A stretch of DNA of 64,000 nt, taken from positions 248,001-312,000 of the forward strand of contig NZ_JAKIKT010000004.1 in the NCBI RefSeq assembly GCF_023349125.1, in the 5' to 3' direction. The notes under the pieces were generated by a model that was not told where the DNA came from, searched no databases, and saw only the letters and a program-made list of their open reading frames with translations. This DNA is from Shewanella corallii. GTDB lineage: Bacteria; Pseudomonadota; Gammaproteobacteria; Enterobacterales; Shewanellaceae. Positions 62,208 to 64,000 of this stretch are shown in pieces (position 1 is the first letter of the stretch; every line of letters starts with the position of its first letter). A program made the position numbers and the translations under genes.

Positions 62208-62239
62208 ATTATAAACCTTGGAGTTTAATCCAAGGTCAA
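62208..62239 (-). promoter_or_regulatory. MerR-type promoter with long spacer and dyad
   Basis: On the minus strand TTGACC (62239-62234) and TATAAT (62213-62208) are separated by 20 bp, longer than the usual 17, and the spacer holds the dyad CCTTGGA-N6-TCCAAGG (62216-62235). This is the typical arrangement for MerR/ZntR activation of the following zntR-permease operon. Confidence 0.85.
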
Positions 62240-62669
62240 GGGTTTAGGGAAATAAGAATCGATCTCAAATCACATTTTTATCAACAACCCTTTTTTGACC
62301 GTCAACATCGGCAAGCCCTAGTGTTCGCATATCAATATTGTGAAATTGCACATAAAAACCCTGAGCAAAGGGCTTCTAATGTAAACTACGCCCGCCTGAA
62401 CCGGAGGTTATACCCCCATATTCATCGTGATCGAGCCATTAAGGGTCAGGCAAAGGATTCAGACATTTGTCTGCAGCCAGTTTGTCTCTCAGATGATTAT
62501 CTGAAGAGTGTGTCTAAGGGACTTTTGGAAAGCAGCGACTGCGTAAAAATGTGCATACGCTGTTTTCCGAAAGATCCTTGAACTTAAGGTGAAGTGCTGA
62601 TGCTGTCAGTCTGCCTACGGGCGGGTGCGCGTCTGCGCCAACCAACAACAAACTGGACCCTGTGAACAA
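62240..62669 (+). other. Leader region of purH, no gene seen
   Basis: An open frame of 126 codons crosses this stretch but has no ribosome site and no recognisable product. A sequence near 62550-62572 (TGCATACGCTGTTTTCC) faintly resembles a PurR operator, with several mismatches. Confidence 0.4.
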
Positions 62670-64000
62670 ATGACAACTCCAAGACCTATCCGTCGCGCGC
62701 TGCTCAGCGTTTCCGATAAAACCGGTATCCTCGAATTTGCCCAGGCACTGCATCAAGCTGGCGTAGAACTGCTATCCACCGGCGGCACTGCCAAATTGCT
62801 GGCTGACAATGGTGTGCCGGTTACTGAAGTGTCTGACTACACAGGTCACCCTGAGATCATGGATGGTCGCGTTAAAACCCTGCATCCCAAAGTTCACGGC
62901 GGCATTCTGGCTCGTCGCGGTACCGACGAAGCCGTGATGGCCGACAATAATATCAACGCCATTGATCTGGTTGCAGTTAACCTGTATCCCTTCGCACAAA
63001 CGGTCGCCAAAGAAGGTTGCACCCTGGAAGACGCTATCGAGAACATTGATATCGGTGGCCCTACCATGGTTCGCGCCGCGGCCAAGAACCACAAAGATGT
63101 GACTATCGTGGTCAACGCCAAAGACTATGACAAAGTACTGGCTGAGATGGTCGCCAATGAAGGTTCAACGACTCATGCTACCCGCTTTGACCTGGCGATT
63201 GCTGCCTTTGAGCACACTGCCGCTTATGACGGCATGATTGCCAATTACTTCGGTACCCTTGTTCCTGTGCATGGGGTTCCGGCCAACTCAGAAGATGAGT
63301 GTAAAGCTGATTCCAAATTCCCACGCACCTACAACACCCAACTGGTGAAGAAGCAGGATCTGCGTTATGGCGAAAACAGCCACCAAAGCGCCGCTTTTTA
63401 CGTGGACACTCAAATCGATGAAGCCTCTGTGGCCACTGCAGTGCAACTGCAGGGCAAGGCACTGTCTTACAATAATATCGCCGACACCGATGCCGCATTG
63501 GAGTGTGTCAAAGAGTTCGATGCGCCGGCCTGCGTTATTGTGAAGCACGCCAATCCATGCGGTGTTGCCCTGGGCAATAACCTGCTTGAAGCCTATGACC
63601 GCGCATTCAAAACAGACCCAACCTCAGCCTTCGGTGGCATCATCGCCTTTAACGGCGAGCTGGATGCAGACACAGCAGCAGCCATTGTTGAGCGTCAGTT
63701 TGTTGAAGTGATTATTGCACCAAGTGTCAGCCAGGCTGCTCGTGATGTGGTCGCAAAGAAAGCCAATGTACGTCTGCTGGAGTGTGGTCAGTGGAATAGC
63801 CAGACCAAGACACTGGACTACAAGCGAGTGAATGGTGGTCTGCTGATCCAGGACAGAGATCAGGGCATGGTTGGCCTGGATGACCTCAAGGTCGTGACTA
63901 AGCGTGCGCCTACTGCGCAGGAGCTGAAAGACCTGCTGTTCTGCTGGAAAGTGGCCAAGTTCGTTAAATCCAATGCCATTGTCTATGCCAAAGAAGGCAT
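62670..64000 (+). CDS. purH: Bifunctional AICAR formyltransferase / IMP cyclohydrolase (partial, runs off the right edge)
   Basis: This enzyme does the last two steps of IMP synthesis. From ATG 62670 the protein reads [20 protein letters not shown], then the MGS-like cyclohydrolase domain ([41 protein letters not shown]) and the transformylase domain ([35 protein letters not shown]). About 443 codons are present of the usual 529 or so; no stop is reached before 64000. In Shewanella, as I recall, purH is next to the SO_0443/SO_0444 pair, as here. Confidence 0.96.
   Translation, partial: MTTPRPIRRALLSVSDKTGILEFAQALHQAGVELLSTGGTAKLLADNGVPVTEVSDYTGHPEIMDGRVKTLHPKVHGGILARRGTDEAVMADNNINAIDLVAVNLYPFAQTVAKEGCTLEDAIENIDIGGPTMVRAAAKNHKDVTIVVNAKDYDKVLAEMVANEGSTTHATRFDLAIAAFEHTAAYDGMIANYFGTLVPVHGVPANSEDECKADSKFPRTYNTQLVKKQDLRYGENSHQSAAFYVDTQIDEASVATAVQLQGKALSYNNIADTDAALECVKEFDAPACVIVKHANPCGVALGNNLLEAYDRAFKTDPTSAFGGIIAFNGELDADTAAAIVERQFVEVIIAPSVSQAARDVVAKKANVRLLECGQWNSQTKTLDYKRVNGGLLIQDRDQGMVGLDDLKVVTKRAPTAQELKDLLFCWKVAKFVKSNAIVYAKEG

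Noticed and set aside
62550..62572. PurR operator before purH
   Set aside because: Only about 7 of 11 fixed positions match; too weak to report as a site.
62201..62581. 126-codon frame between zntR and purH
   Set aside because: It starts inside the MerR promoter, has no ribosome site and no family features.

Overview
The window looks like chromosome of a Shewanella-type marine gammaproteobacterium (Alteromonadales). It carries a complete SirA-type octahaem sulfite reductase cluster, a DmsE/MtrA-like periplasmic multihaem cytochrome behind a perfect FNR-type box, and an SO_0444-family Cu/Zn permease with a ZntR-type regulator next to purH. As I recall it, this gene order resembles Shewanella oneidensis. 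No rRNA, tRNA, CRISPR array or integrase was seen.

Layout. (1) 1-12.9 kb: a divergent dissimilatory sulfite-reduction locus. Leftward run sirA (CX15CH haem motif), a rhodanese, an FKBP isomerase, a TPR assembly factor, a ferredoxin (SirC), a quinol dehydrogenase (SirD) and a copper-delivery set nosL-nosD-nosF. Rightward run a dedicated haem lyase set (CcmF-, CcmH- and TlpA-like). (2) 12.9-16.5 kb: an accessory patch of three small genes (lipase, TIMP-like secreted protein, SHOCT protein) separated by copies of one palindromic repeat family. (3) 16.5-23.9 kb: a two-subunit UxaA-family lyase with an EamA exporter and a GntR/FCD regulator, then ubiA and uvrD. (4) 24.2-47.3 kb: an AT-rich island, all on the minus strand, described below. 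(5) 47.6-64 kb: ordinary chromosome with a lipoprotein, two SPFH proteins plus NfeD, udp, mscS, elaA, nnrU, an S9 peptidase, the cytochrome, a MocR regulator with an AhpD-like protein, the metal permease with its MerR regulator, and the start of purH.

The island is the most unusual part. It encodes one giant 3594-residue Sec-exported SpvB/FG-GAP/Rhs protein, a translationally coupled 458-residue companion, a small periplasmic protein just downstream of the toxin tip, and 26 recognisable paralogs (23 intact, 3 broken, plus one possible stub) of a small exported protein of about 105-130 residues. The paralogs share a signal peptide, a conserved cysteine pair and a helix-strand signature like 'Y-S-x-L-L-A-A-x-x-S-G-K-x-V', and are otherwise very divergent. 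Their size and layout recall the OB-fold binding subunits of AB5 toxins (SubB/PltB type). This could be a diversified set of binding subunits or of immunity proteins around a Tc/Rhs-like toxin. I know of no described system with this layout.

Functional links: SirA needs c-haem attachment at a CX15CH site and, in the homologous MccA, copper next to the active-site haem. The neighbouring genes supply both. The UxaA-family pair 8 kb away could be a sulfolactate sulfo-lyase, which would release sulfite for SirA, but this is only an inference.
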